From: Brachionus koreanus
Lineage: Eukaryota > Rotifera > Eurotatoria > Ploima > Brachionidae
Reading direction: 5' to 3'
Assembly: GCA_016987375.1 (NCBI GenBank)
Contig: PJRA01000376.1
Location: 319,799-351,464, forward strand
Length of the DNA: 31,666 bases
The stretch's first letter is position 1; the number at the start of each line of letters is the position of its first letter. Under the pieces are notes generated by a model. It ran no database searches. It was given only the letters and a program-made list of their open reading frames with translations, and was not told the origin of the DNA. Made by a program: the position numbers and the translations under genes. Shown in pieces: positions 1 to 10,100 of this stretch.

Positions 1-96
1 GAATTCACTCCCAAACGAAATTATTTTGTCAAAGATGTGAACGAATTCAAAAACAAGCTGGATGAACATTTTAAAACTGCTACAGGGCGTCTCTGA
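1..96 (+). CDS. C-terminal end of a non-LTR retrotransposon reverse transcriptase ORF (partial)
   Basis: An open frame enters from the left edge and ends at a TGA at 94-96, giving 31 residues. It contains VKDVNEFKNKLDEHF, the kind of short helical tail that closes many jockey/CR1-like reverse transcriptase ORFs just before the stop. Two small hairpins follow at once (GCGTC/GACGC around the stop and GCATG/CATGC), then a CTA microsatellite. A 3' UTR with stem-loops and a terminal short tandem repeat is usual for CR1/L2-type elements. The catalytic domain lies outside the window, so the clade cannot be set. The assignment rests on a short tail and is moderate. Confidence 0.5.
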   Translation, partial: EFTPKRNYFVKDVNEFKNKLDEHFKTATGRL

Positions 97-127
97 CGCG
101 CTCGCATGTTATCATGCTGCAGTTTTT

Positions 128-154
128 CTACTACTACTACTACTACTACTACTA
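128..154. repeat. (CTA)9 microsatellite
   Basis: Nine uninterrupted CTA units lie 31 bases after the retrotransposon stop codon. They are probably part of, or expanded from, the 3' terminal repeat of that element rather than an independent microsatellite. Confidence 0.9.
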
Positions 155-155
155 A

Positions 156-1819
156 TGCTGTTCTGTAAAAATTTATATTTATTGATAATTGATTTGACTT
201 GAAAATGATGTCGAATTTCCAATATTTTCCAATATCAAAAGATGATGATGAAGATAATTTAGAATTATGATCATGTCAATGCATGAAACTTCTAAGATCT
301 ATAATTTTTGATACTATTAAATTAAAAATCACTTTTTTGTAAGTCCTCGTACACAGTATTTCTCATAAGTCTGCTTTTAAGAACTGCAAAATATTCTTAT
401 AAAAGTTTTAATAAAAGTTCTTATAAGAACTGCAAAATAAATGGTAAAGACTATATGAAAATTGGTACAGTTCAAAAAGAAAAAATGATTTATTTTTTAA
501 TAAAAGTTTTTTTTCATATTTAAATTATTAGTTATAATAGTAACGGGTCTTCAAAAAGTAATGGCCGTTTTTTTTAAATTAAAAAAAAATGTTTCTCTAA
601 TCAAAAGACTTTGAAATTTTATTCGAATGTTACTTAACTTCTAATGTAAAAAAATTAATTATCATTTAATTTGAAAGTTGTCAATTATTTAAATTAGATC
701 AATGACGTTGCCTACGATCCTTTCATTAAAATGACCCGGCAAGCTAATTTTGAGGAAATTAAGTTTTGTTTATCATCTTTTAGAAAATTTTACAAGGATA
801 AATTATTAATAGGTAAATTATTAAAAGTAGAACAAGCTTGTTATTCAAGCTTTTTGAAAAGCTATTTTTGTATTTTCAAGAAAATCAACAAAATACATCT
901 GGTTTTGTATCCAATCCTGTTTTAAGAAAATTTTTCCAAAGGCAATTGATTTTGTAACCTTTCCTTATTTAGAAAAGTTTTCCCATAATAAATGATATAT
1001 CTATCTAAATAAAGGAATGAGACTTGACCCTACTATGTCAAGTCTCCAATGAACTTTCACAGTGGACTGCTAGTTAGACAATATTTTTTTTTGAAACTTG
1101 TATGGACACTTCTTTTATAATTTTTACTCTAATGGCAAAAAGAGTTTTGATACTCAAAGCCATTTAAAATAATTAATAAACAATTTAAAAAAAAAAGATT
1201 TTAGCTAACCATATATTAATCGACTAAAAAATAGTTAACTAAAATTTAGTTGATTAAACTAAATTAGTTAAGTTAAGACCCATCACTAAAAAAGACAAAT
1301 AATAAGAAAAATGTTGAAATTTTTTAAAAATTTTGTTTACTTTTTTAATAACATTTATACTTCCAAAGATCAATAAAAAAATTTTAAAAAATCCAAGCTA
1401 ATCAAGTGTTACCTCCCAATTTGATGTCACTTAACGGCATTTCACCTTCTTACAACTTGATTCTGAATCAGATACTAAAATAAAAATAAAAATGAAATAA
1501 CTGACTAATCCAACAATAACTAAATAAATTATAAAACAATAATTATATTAATCCGTTTTAAAATTCATTTAAATATCGCGTATAATATATTATAATAACT
1601 AAAGTATGCAATCAAAAAAACTAAAATACTGAATTTGTAACAAAAGAAAAATTTAATTTTTTTTGTAATTAATGTCAATTACGCTTAAATTTATCACTTT
1701 TAAAATATATTAAAAAATAATAGATTGAAATTAAACTTTTATAGACCAAAAAACCTAAACTAAATATTAATTAATCTGATAATGTTCAATAGAAATTTCC
1801 GATATATGTTATGTATGTA
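156..1819. other. AT-rich non-coding stretch with one clear hairpin
   Basis: No supported gene is visible. The segment has runs of A and T and a short repeat of an AAGAACTGCAAAAT motif at about 380-440. A perfect inverted repeat lies at 1019-1046: GAGACTTGAC, an 8-base loop, then GTCAAGTCTC. A 64-codon open frame at 731-925 has unremarkable composition and no recognisable motif, and I do not call it a gene. Confidence 0.6.
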
Positions 1820-2207
1820 TGCAGATAAATGTTAAGTATATTTATTTGTATATTAATAATACTCATTTAAATATTCATCAAATATTGATCAAAATTTAGC
1901 TTTATAGGTAAAATGGAAATTTTAATAAGCAAAAAAGGCTAGCATTCTATATTAATCAATAAATGATCACAATTTAGAAGATGGTTAATGATTTTTATTT
2001 TTTCAAATAATATTCCAATTGAATGGTTGTTCAAGAAACAAAAGCCTATACATATGAAAACATATTGAATCCAAAGAACTTTCAATAGATCAAATTGAAT
2101 AAAAAAAATGTGATATTCAGAAAACAATAGAACAAAATAAGAAAAAAAATCTAAACAAAAACAATCCAAGTGTTTACAATTATGTGCTACGATTGCTGAT
2201 AAATGGC

Positions 2208-2215
2208 TATAAAAA
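2208..2215 (+). promoter_or_regulatory. TATA box of repeat-protein gene, copy A
   Basis: TATAAAAA in the context GGCTATAAAAAGAAG lies 77 bases upstream of the ATG at 2285. That leaves room for a start site about 30 bases downstream and a 5' UTR of about 45 bases. The same box is kept in copy B at 5090-5097. Confidence 0.55.
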
Positions 2216-2284
2216 GAAGTTATCAATTTTTGAAAAATCACATTGAATAAATAACAATTCTTATTTAAACAAAATATTAAAAAA

Positions 2285-2611
2285 ATGACTTGTGGATTAA
2301 ACTTGGCTACTCCATTGGAATTCTCTGCTCCATTGGCTGCTCCATCATTGCCATTGACTACTGGTTTGGAATTCTCCGCTCCATTGTCATTGCCAACTCC
2401 ATCTTTGCCAGCTGCTCCATTGACCACTGGTTGGGAATTCTCCGCTCCATTGTCATTGCCAGCTCCATCTTTGCCATTGCCAACTCCATCTTTGCCAGCT
2501 GCTCCATTGACCACTGGTTGGGAATTCTCAGCTCCATTGTCATTGCCAGCTCCATCTTTGCCTTTACAAGCTCCAAGCTGCGGATCATCATCTTTCGCTG
2601 GATTTTTCTAA
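2285..2611 (+). CDS. Pro/Leu/Ser-rich tandem-repeat small protein, copy A
   Basis: This is a 108-aa intronless ORF with no family I recognise. It opens with MTCGLNLATP and closes with PSCGSSSFAGFF. Between them lie about three imperfect units built on LTTGWEFSAPLSLP followed by PxPSLP blocks; the second unit carries an extra LPTPSLP. There is no signal peptide or membrane segment, and the only cysteines are near each end (residue 3 and about 99). The plus strand is preferred because the ATG follows an A-rich leader, a TATA box lies 77 bases upstream and an AATAAA lies about 28 bases after the stop. The minus strand is also open across the repeats but contains no ATG. A structural or low-complexity secreted-by-other-route protein is possible; function is unknown. 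Confidence 0.6.
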   Translation: MTCGLNLATPLEFSAPLAAPSLPLTTGLEFSAPLSLPTPSLPAAPLTTGWEFSAPLSLPAPSLPLPTPSLPAAPLTTGWEFSAPLSLPAPSLPLQAPSCGSSSFAGFF

Positions 2612-2638
2612 ATCAAATTTTTTATTCTTTAATTACTG

Positions 2639-2649
2639 AATAAAATAAA
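2639..2649 (+). terminator. Poly(A) signals of repeat-protein gene, copy A
   Basis: Two overlapping AATAAA hexamers (2639-2644 and 2644-2649) start 28 bases after the TAA stop, the expected place for cleavage and polyadenylation signals of the plus-strand gene. Confidence 0.6.
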
Positions 2650-2689
2650 AGTTTTTCATTGAACTTTATTTTTATTTTCTTCAATTTTC

Positions 2690-3600
2690 TAATTTTAAAC
2701 TGCATTAAGTGTTTTTTATTGAAAATATTTATCCTGCTTTATTGATTTGATTATTTTTATTTTCAAAAACCATCATTAATCCAAAAGATCTAATTCTTTT
2801 TTTAAACAAGATCATTGTTCGAGATCTAATTATATAATAGATAAAAATATATCTAATTTTAGATTTTTTTCCCTGAAAATTAATTAAATTATTGAAAAAA
2901 ACTTTTCGTATTTTATTGACCTTCTAGAAAATTCCAGAAGTAAAAGTAATAAACTAGTTATTACAAAATTAGGGATCTCTTCTTTTGAAAAAGATTTGTT
3001 TTGTAATATAAAAAATATAATAATACCAATGTTTCTTATCAAGAAAATCTAATTTAGCTCATGGAAATAATGTTTGTCAGGCTGACTCCAGGGTCAATAG
3101 TAATATTAGTAGTAAAAAAGGTTAGAATAGTCTTAGTGAATAAAGGGGCGGATTTAAAAGGTTTGGATGTCTGCGGTTTCAGGTGGCTTTGTTCCTCTCT
3201 ACTTACCTCGAGATACAATACGCAGTCATTATAACATAAAAAATAATGGTTCTGACAGTAAGATTAATAAAATACTTTCAAAAAAGTTAGATAATGGTAA
3301 AATTAACAACGCACTAGAAATTATTTTTGACCTAACGACGCAACGAGTCGGGCAAATCAACTCAATTTTTATTATGTAAACATCGGCTTTTTAATCGCAT
3401 TATCCAAACTTTAACTTTTTTTTCCATTCGAATATGGACATCTCTATCTCAGATAAGAAACGAAGTCATAGCTTTGGCGGTAAGTGTTGGTTAGTGAGAA
3501 ATATTCTAAATGTTATTTCTTTTGACTTTGATAATCTGGATTATACGGTTACTAGGATTCTTGTAAGCAATTAGACTTTTAATATTATTGATATTTTGAT
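2690..3600. other. Spacer between duplication copies; decayed sequence
   Basis: AT-rich DNA with a patch of higher GC from about 3060 to 3560. Short open frames there (for example MDISISDKKRSHSFGG from 3434) look like former coding sequence but are broken by stops within 40-70 codons. They may be upstream parts of the reverse transcriptase remnant that follows. No intact gene is supported. Confidence 0.4.
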
Positions 3601-3605
3601 TCCCT

Positions 3606-4053
3606 TTGATAGCAATAAACTTGAAAGACTCTGTAACTTTAAATCAATCGATTGAAAATTACTTGGAAACTCACTCAAATGAAAACTGTATTCATATTGA
3701 TGACTGGGATTGTGATCAGAAACTTAGTAAACGCTTTGACATTTTATTTAGAGTTTTCATTCGTGGCAATCAACTTATTGATGGCTCTTAAAGTAAGTTT
3801 AATAACTAGAGATGTCAAACAAGGGGATGTTCTTTCTCCTTACTTGTTAAATTATTTTATAAACGACCTATTCGATGAAAACATTGACCTAAAACTTGGT
3901 GCTTCCATAAATGGAATGAATTTATCTATAATAGGAATAGTTAAATTTAAAATGATTAGACCTCTGTTGGAAACTTTGAACTTAGAGACAAAAAACAAGA
4001 TATTCAGAAAAATACATCGTTTTGCAAAAAACAAAATAATGTTAAGACTTTAG
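3606..4053 (+). pseudogene. Decayed non-LTR reverse transcriptase fragment
   Basis: The frame ending at 4053 contains DVKQGDVLSPYLLNYFIND (about 3811-3870). This matches the conserved reverse-transcriptase block of non-LTR elements, usually written G-V-x-Q-G-D-x-L-S-P-x-L-F-N-x-x-I-N-D. It is followed by KLGASINGMNLSIIG, where a functional enzyme would shortly show the catalytic YADD box; that box is missing. Upstream protein-like sequence sits in another frame (3606-3791), so at least one frameshift separates the parts. The piece is therefore an inactive remnant, inserted or stranded between the two copies of the duplication. Confidence 0.7.
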
Positions 4054-4558
4054 ATATTATAATAAGGAGATTTCGATTGAAATAATTAATAATCTATTAA
4101 AGAAAAAAATTTGGCCGTCCAAGGGTCGTCACTGATAGTACACAACACTAATAAAAATCGTGGTTTAGTTAATACAATTAAGTTTGTTTTTTCCCAAATC
4201 AAATTAAAAAAACAATTTATCTTTAACTACTCAATTTTTTTATTTTTTAATAAATAATTAAATAAACTCTTAAAGATAGATATTTTAGATAACTGCATCT
4301 ATTAAATTTTTAAATTTATTTTATTCTTTAATTTTTGTTTTGTTTTCTTTAGATATAATTCTGCTCATTAGGCTTTAAATCAATTCAAATTAAGCTTTAA
4401 TATCTGGAATTATTGATAAACTTGATCATATTTTAATTAATTGTTTAATGAATATATTTTAAAATTCTAATGCCAATTTGAAAAAAAATATATACCAAAA
4501 GATTTTTGAAAAATTAGCTTTTAATTGTTAAATAAAGATAAATGTTTATTAATAATCT
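4054..4558. other. AT-rich non-coding spacer
   Basis: No gene, RNA or element could be recognised in this very AT-rich sequence between the reverse transcriptase remnant and the partial third copy of the duplicated flank. Confidence 0.5.
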
Positions 4559-4606
4559 TCATTTAAATATTCATCAAATATTGATCAAAATTTAGCTTTA
4601 TAGGTG
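4559..4606. repeat. Partial third copy of the duplication's left flank
   Basis: The ~47 bp block CATTTAAATATTCATC...TTTATAGGT occurs here and also at 1865-1911 and 4743-4790, inside the left parts of copies A and B. A shorter similar stretch precedes it (ATTAATAATC). It shows that the duplicated flank was copied more than twice, or that copy B formed by unequal exchange through this block. Confidence 0.8.
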
Positions 4607-5089
4607 AATCAGAATTTAATCAAACAACGATTGTCCCAAACGATCACTTCTATATTGAATTATTCAAGTGTGTTATTTTCAAAGCAAGTGAATCATGTAA
4701 TGCAGATAAATGTTAAGTATATTTATTTGTATATTAATAATACTCATTTAAATATTCATCAAATATTGATCAAAATTTAGCTTTATAGGTAAAATGGAAA
4801 TTTTTATAAGCAGAAAAAAGCTAGCATTCTATATTAATCAATAAATGATCACAATTTAGAAGATGGTTAATGATTTTTATTTTTTCAAATAATATTCCAA
4901 TTGAATGGTTGTTCAAGAAACAAAAGCCTATACATATGAAAACATATTGAATCCAAAGAACTTTCAATTGATCAAATTGAATAAAAAAAATGTGATATTC
5001 AGAGAACAATAGAACAAAATAAGAAAAAAAATCTAAACAAAAACAATCCAAGTGTTTACAATTATGTGCTACGATTGCTGATAAATGGC

Positions 5090-5097
5090 TATAAAAA
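5090..5097 (+). promoter_or_regulatory. TATA box of repeat-protein gene, copy B
   Basis: TATAAAAA lies 77 bases upstream of the ATG at 5167, exactly as in copy A. Confidence 0.55.
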
Positions 5098-5166
5098 GAA
5101 GTTATCAATTTTTGAAAAATCACATTGAATAAATAACAATTCTTATTTAAACAAAATATTAAAAAA

Positions 5167-5493
5167 ATGACTTGTGGATTAAACTTGGCTACTCCATTGG
5201 AATTCTCTGCTCCATTGGCTGCTCCATCATTGCCATTGACTACTGGTTTGGAATTCTCCGCTCCATTGTCATTGCCAACTCCATCTTTGCCAGCTGCTCC
5301 ATTGACCACTGGTTGGGAATTCTCCGCTCCATTGTCATTGCCAGCTCCATCTTTGCCATTGCCAACTCCATCTTTGCCAGCTGCTCCATTGACCACTGGT
5401 TGGGAATTCTCCGCTCCATTGTCATTGCCAGCTCCATCTTTGCCTTTACAAGCTCCAAGCTGCGGATCATCATCTTTCGCTGGATTTTTCTAA
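5167..5493 (+). CDS. Pro/Leu/Ser-rich tandem-repeat small protein, copy B
   Basis: The 108-aa product is identical to that of copy A. The only base change I see inside the ORF converts one serine codon from TCA to TCC, which is silent in this frame. The whole promoter-to-poly(A) unit is preserved, so both copies may be expressed. The same alternation of LTTGWEFSAPL and PSLP blocks is present. There is no recognisable family, signal peptide or membrane helix. Its short intronless design contrasts with the intron-containing genes downstream. Whether it is translated is unproven. Confidence 0.6.
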   Translation: MTCGLNLATPLEFSAPLAAPSLPLTTGLEFSAPLSLPTPSLPAAPLTTGWEFSAPLSLPAPSLPLPTPSLPAAPLTTGWEFSAPLSLPAPSLPLQAPSCGSSSFAGFF

Positions 5494-5520
5494 ATCAAAT
5501 TTTTTATTCTTTAATTACTG

Positions 5521-5531
5521 AATAAAATAAA
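5521..5531 (+). terminator. Poly(A) signals of repeat-protein gene, copy B
   Basis: Overlapping AATAAA hexamers start 28 bases after the stop at 5493, matching copy A. Confidence 0.6.
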
Positions 5532-5810
5532 AGTTTTTCATTGAACTTTATTTTTATTTTCTTCAATTTTCAATTTATTTGATATCTCAATCAAAAATTT
5601 TAATTAACAATTAGCTGGTCTTTGGGGCTTATGTAAAGAAAATAAGAAAATTTTTTTTAATTAAAAAAAATTAATATGAATTTATTTAAAACTTTAAATT
5701 AAGTTAGAAGTTTTGTTAATTTTTTTTTTTAATAACTGAATATTAAAAGACTTTTTTTGTTTGAAAGAAAAATTTTTTTTTAATGTATTATGTATTTTTA
5801 TTAATCTAAT

Positions 5811-6847
5811 ATGGAAAATCAAGCCTCAAAAGCATCAGATTTTGATCCGAGTGATCAGAAAAATAGCTCCCATCAGGCAATTTTGGACACTCGATTCCAA
5901 TCTTTTTCAAGATTTTACATATTCGACTTGAACAATGCTGATTCATGCGATGAATTAAATTATCATCAACAGGATAATTTGACAAAAAAGTGTGTAATTC
6001 GAATAAATGATTTGTTTGTATCCAAAGTATGCATATGTGGAAATATAGTGAATATTTTTGAAAGTGAAAAGTATTTTAGGCTTAAAATTGACGATTCGAC
6101 TGGTAGTATAAACGCCACTTTGTGGAAGGATTCAATTTTTGATGAAGATTCACTAAGTTTGTCTGTTTGTTCGAACAGTCAAAACGTTCAGAATCAATTT
6201 AGCGAATTGTATTCTCTAATAAATTCGATTCAATCGCGCATTAAGGAATCGTCAATCAATAATTTGATTCAATATGAACCAAAGCAAGGTAAAATAATCA
6301 ATTTTCAAAATTAAAATAGCATCAACTTTAGTTATCTAAAGGTGATTTAGTTTTGATCAGAGGTCATGTTAGAACTTATAAACAAAGAATTGAATTAAAT
6401 GCAATTTCCTGTGTCAGAGTTAAAAATTCAACTGAAGAACTTATTCAAATGATACTCCCTTCTATTTTGTCTGAAAAAATCTACTCAAAAAAACCTATTT
6501 CATTTGAAGAATTTGAAAATTTAAACAAAAAAAATGAGTTAATTGAGACAAATAAGCAAAAATCAAACAAAGAGAATGAATTTAAAAATGAAAATTTCCT
6601 AAATTTTGTGCTCAAGAAACTACGTCAGATGAGTGAATCAGATATACTTGATCAAAGTTGTAAAACTGAGAATACCGTTTCTGATTCATGCGAATCTTTC
6701 AGATTGTATAGATTTTTGAAAAGTAATTGTCCAAATGAATTTAAGACAGTGGATCATAAACAAGTTTTAGAAGCACTTAAGGAGCTTGAATCCAAAGGTC
6801 TTGTGTACAGCTGTGAGGACGAATATCACTATCTACCGTTAAATTAA
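5811..6847 (+). CDS. STN1: CST complex subunit STN1
   Basis: STN1 is the small OB-fold subunit of the telomeric single-strand-binding CST complex (CTC1-STN1-TEN1), which recruits DNA polymerase alpha-primase for C-strand fill-in. Exon 1 is 5811-6288 and exon 2 is 6342-6847. The 53 bp intron (GTAAAA...AAAG) is phase 1 and splits a glycine codon, giving YEPKQ-G-DLVLIRG. The product is 327 aa; human STN1 is 368. Visible STN1 hallmarks are RFQSFSRFYIFDL near the N-terminus, the OB-fold core IDDSTGSINATLW (about 93-105), and IRGHVRTYKQRIELNA, which aligns with the human IRTYREEREIHA strand. A C-terminal winged-helix-like segment contains LEALKELESKGLVY. An ATTAAA lies 10 bases after the stop. RPA2 is the main alternative, but the length, the RTYK strand and the C-terminal layout favour STN1. 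Confidence 0.85.
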
Positions 6848-7185
6848 ATTTATAATATTAAAAAAATATTTATTAACTAAATTTGTAAATATGTTTATTT
6901 CCAATAGTAGAAATCAATTTAAAAACCAATTTTTTTTTTAATATAGAAGTAATTAAAGATCGGTTTTGAAACAAAAAAGCGTAAATGAACAAATTAAACC
7001 AATATTGAACAAAGTTAAAAAAAAAAGAAAAAAAAACAAGAAAAATTTTTAAAGATTTAAATTTATTTGTATATTTCACATCAATAAGCAGACCGGTATT
7101 GTTAGCTTAAAAACCATATTGCGCTCATTTGAGGTCTGATGATTTTTAAATTGAATAAAACACGCTTTTTTAAATGCTATTTACA
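6848..7185. other. Convergent 3' regions of STN1 and the serine-rich gene
   Basis: No gene is seen. On the plus strand an ATTAAA variant signal (6857-6862) serves STN1. On the minus strand AATAAA at 7067-7062 lies about 120 bases beyond the predicted stop of the convergent gene. A minus-strand open frame at 6873-7079 is Phe/Ile/Lys-rich AT-driven sequence. Confidence 0.45.
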
Positions 7186-10100
7186 CTAAATCTGTTTGAG
7201 TCGACTGATCAGTTTTTTCAACAGATTCTGAAACGTGATTCTTAAAAAAATTTATCAAGTTTAAAATTTGCTTTAAGTAATGAAAAAATATTTGTGAAAA
7301 AAAATTAAACGATTTTTTTAATTTGATTTTATTTTAAATTAAGTAGCTTTTGTTCAAATAATATTATCATTTTTCAACTATTTTTGTTACTCTAAATTTA
7401 TATTAAAAAATAACTGATAATTTAGATTAAGTTAAAGTTTAGTTGGAAGATTTATTTTTATAAATTGCACATTTAATAATTTTTGAGGAAAAATTGCGAA
7501 TTGAAAATTGATCCAAAATTTTTTTTTATATCAAAAATTATTAGTTCTTTATTACTTAAAAATTTCTTAGATTTATATCTTAAGTCATAAGATTTTGCGT
7601 TTTTTAACATTCAAAGGCCTGATATCGATCAATTTTATTTGACTTATTATTTTAACTTCTTTTTTTCAATGAAAATAAAATTATTTTCGAATAAAAATTA
7701 AAAAATTTTATAATATTTTTGATTTAAGATGTGATTGAAAATAAAAATTATAAAAAAATATTAAATTTATTTAATAAGAGGAAAGTAAACAAAAGGGATT
7801 AAAAAGACCCTATCAGACCTTTAAGTATTAAAAGGTTGATTATTTTTGATTTTCGCATTTTTTGTAATTATATTTAAGTCACATTAAATGTTAAAATAAA
7901 CAGAATTGATTGCTCTTAAAAATGGTATGTCTAATCTTTTTTTATTTGATTAGTACAAGATTAGTTTAAAAAATTTGACTAAGAAAGCCAAGCCAAGATT
8001 TCGATATTCGAAACTTCTTAAAAAATTCATCCAGATTAATGGATACTTGTGATGAGAAGTGGATAAATTTTGAAAATAATGATAACAGAAATCAATAGTT
8101 GCAATAATGAATATTGACTAAGGAACATGAAGGTTTTGGTTTTGAAGATTAACTTACTATTCATATTTGTATTGAAATTATAAAAAGTTAAACAAACGCA
8201 AAATATTTTGACTTCAACAAAATAGAAAACATTGTTTTTGGTCTCAAAAAATTTGATTAGATAAATTTTTCTAATAGATTTAGTAAAGTTTGATAACAAA
8301 TATTTACTTAGAGCTAAATGTAAAATTTAATCTTTTTGATTAAAATTTTCTTATTCAGTAGACTTTTTGATAAGAGATTTAGACTTCTTTTAATTAAGTT
8401 TCTTTTTATTTTAGACTTGTTTTTACTGTTTTAAAAATATAATTTTATAACTAATTTTTAAAGCTTTTGATATAAGTTTGAGTTGAAAATCTAGCCAAAT
8501 TTCCCTTAATAATTTATTAAAATAAAATGAAAAATATTTTTGCTTAATAAATTTGTTTTTTAAAGAACCAAAATATAAAATTTCAAGAATTTGAAAAGGC
8601 CCGAAAAATTTCACCAAAAAAAAATAAATATTTGAAAATACTAATTATTTGTTTGACATCAGTTGATTTAAAATTAAATTTAGGAAAAAACAACATATTA
8701 ATTATAATGCTATTTCGAAGCTTATTTTTTTAATAAAGCAATTTTAGCAAACTTACTTAATTTAAAAAAAAATATTTTTTTTCAATTAGAAATAAAATAT
8801 TTAAGCTTACTTGATAAAAGCTTTCAAGTAAAGGATTCACAAACTCGTTTAGCCTGACATCATTGGACTGACTGTCCTCACTAGTTTGACTCAACAAACT
8901 GGGCTCCTTTAGAATAGCACCGAGTTTATGCAGAATAATTTTACAGCTCTGCAAATCTTGCATCAGTAGTCTATAAGTGTCCAAGTCAAGCACGATCATT
9001 TCGCCATTCTCAACTGGAGGCAAGTTGCTAGGTGGCTTTAGTATTAAACTGGTCTCAGTTTGAACATCTTGATTAATGGTAGAATTTATGCTTGATGATG
9101 AAACAATCAACTGATTCAATTCATCAACGCTTTCTTCAATGTTAGATTGATTTTTTTGCTTTTCGTTCAAATCATTTTCTTTCTTTATTTCTTCAGTATC
9201 GTTAGATGAACTGACTGTTGAACTTGTTGATGAGTTATAAGCTGAATCGTCTCGTTTTAAAAGCCCCGATTGATCTACAGACTTATCAATCGATTTGTTC
9301 AATTTGCTCTGATTTGATGTTTTAACGTTGTTTTTGCTGGCTGCTGGCATTTTATTGTAAGAAAACTTTAGTTTGGATAGCCCAGTTTGAGAGTTTTCCT
9401 TTAAACTGTTTGCTGTACCAGTTGATTCGGGCTTTTTAACATCAACACTTGTCGAATTGTCTCTGTTTATATTTTCGGTGAGCACCGTTGACTTTGTTAG
9501 AGTGGTAGAAAATTTATAAGGCGAAAATAAGCGTTTATTTTGCGAATTTTGTTTGTCAGCATTCTCAGATCGTGCTATGTTAGTTGATATGCTCGTATTT
9601 GAGGCTTTAGGTAACTGGCTAGATTTAATAGGACTCTTAGGCACCTTTTTGGGCTGTACTAGGCCCGATTTGGGCTGGCATTCGACTGTTTTATTGTTGG
9701 AAATGGACGATGATGTGCTCGACAGTGAGGACAGCGATGACGACTGATTGTGTTTGGTTAGACTTGAGTTTGAACTAAAATTTTTGTCATTATTTTTATT
9801 TACAACGGCATTTGGAGGCTTTAGAAAGCTTCTGAAAGGTGAAAACTCGCGCCTGGTTATATTACTGACTCTTTTGAGGCTCTTAGTTTCCTCGATCTTA
9901 ATCTGTGTCTTAAACTCGATGGCCGATTTGGCTGCTTTGGACTTGTCGCTTATTACCGAGCTAGTTGAGGTGACTATGTGCGGATCACGTGGCCTGTAAA
10001 CTAGCTTATTGAGGACAGGAATCGCGCGCGGCTGCTTGCTCAACTCCGAAGACTTGCTCGAGCTGAAAGATGACATACTGACACTGTTTTTTTGAAACAA

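Larger units (their letters stand above)
1820..2689. repeat. Segmental duplication, copy A (~870 bp)
   Basis: This segment is nearly identical to 4701-5571. Both copies start at TGCAGATAAATG and end at CTTCAATTTTC, after which the flanks diverge. Only scattered differences are visible (for example AATAGATC versus AATTGATC near 2086 and one silent change in the repeat-protein ORF), so the duplication is recent. Each copy contains a whole promoter-ORF-poly(A) unit. I see no terminal inverted repeats or target duplication, so it looks like gene duplication rather than transposition of this unit. Confidence 0.9.
4701..5571. repeat. Segmental duplication, copy B (~870 bp)
   Basis: Near-identical direct repeat of 1820-2689, in the same orientation and offset by about 2.88 kb. 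See copy A for boundaries and differences. It retains the TATA box, full ORF and poly(A) signals. Confidence 0.9.

Noticed and set aside
731..925. 64-codon plus-strand ORF
   Set aside because: Length is compatible with chance, and there is no motif, promoter or poly(A) support.
1939..2514. Minus-strand 191-codon frame across the repeat protein (and its twin at 4821-5396)
   Set aside because: It has no ATG in frame and begins only with GTG. The plus strand has a TATA box, an ATG and poly(A) signals in the right order. Kept only as a finding.
2290..2643. Second plus-strand frame over the same repeat (hydrophobic, Ile-rich)
   Set aside because: It is a shadow frame of the tandem repeat; its composition follows from the shifted reading of the 108-aa ORF.
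9553..9999. Two plus-strand ORFs opposite the serine-rich gene
   Set aside because: They are antisense shadows of Ser/Lys-rich codons; the minus-strand frame is much longer and has a good start context.
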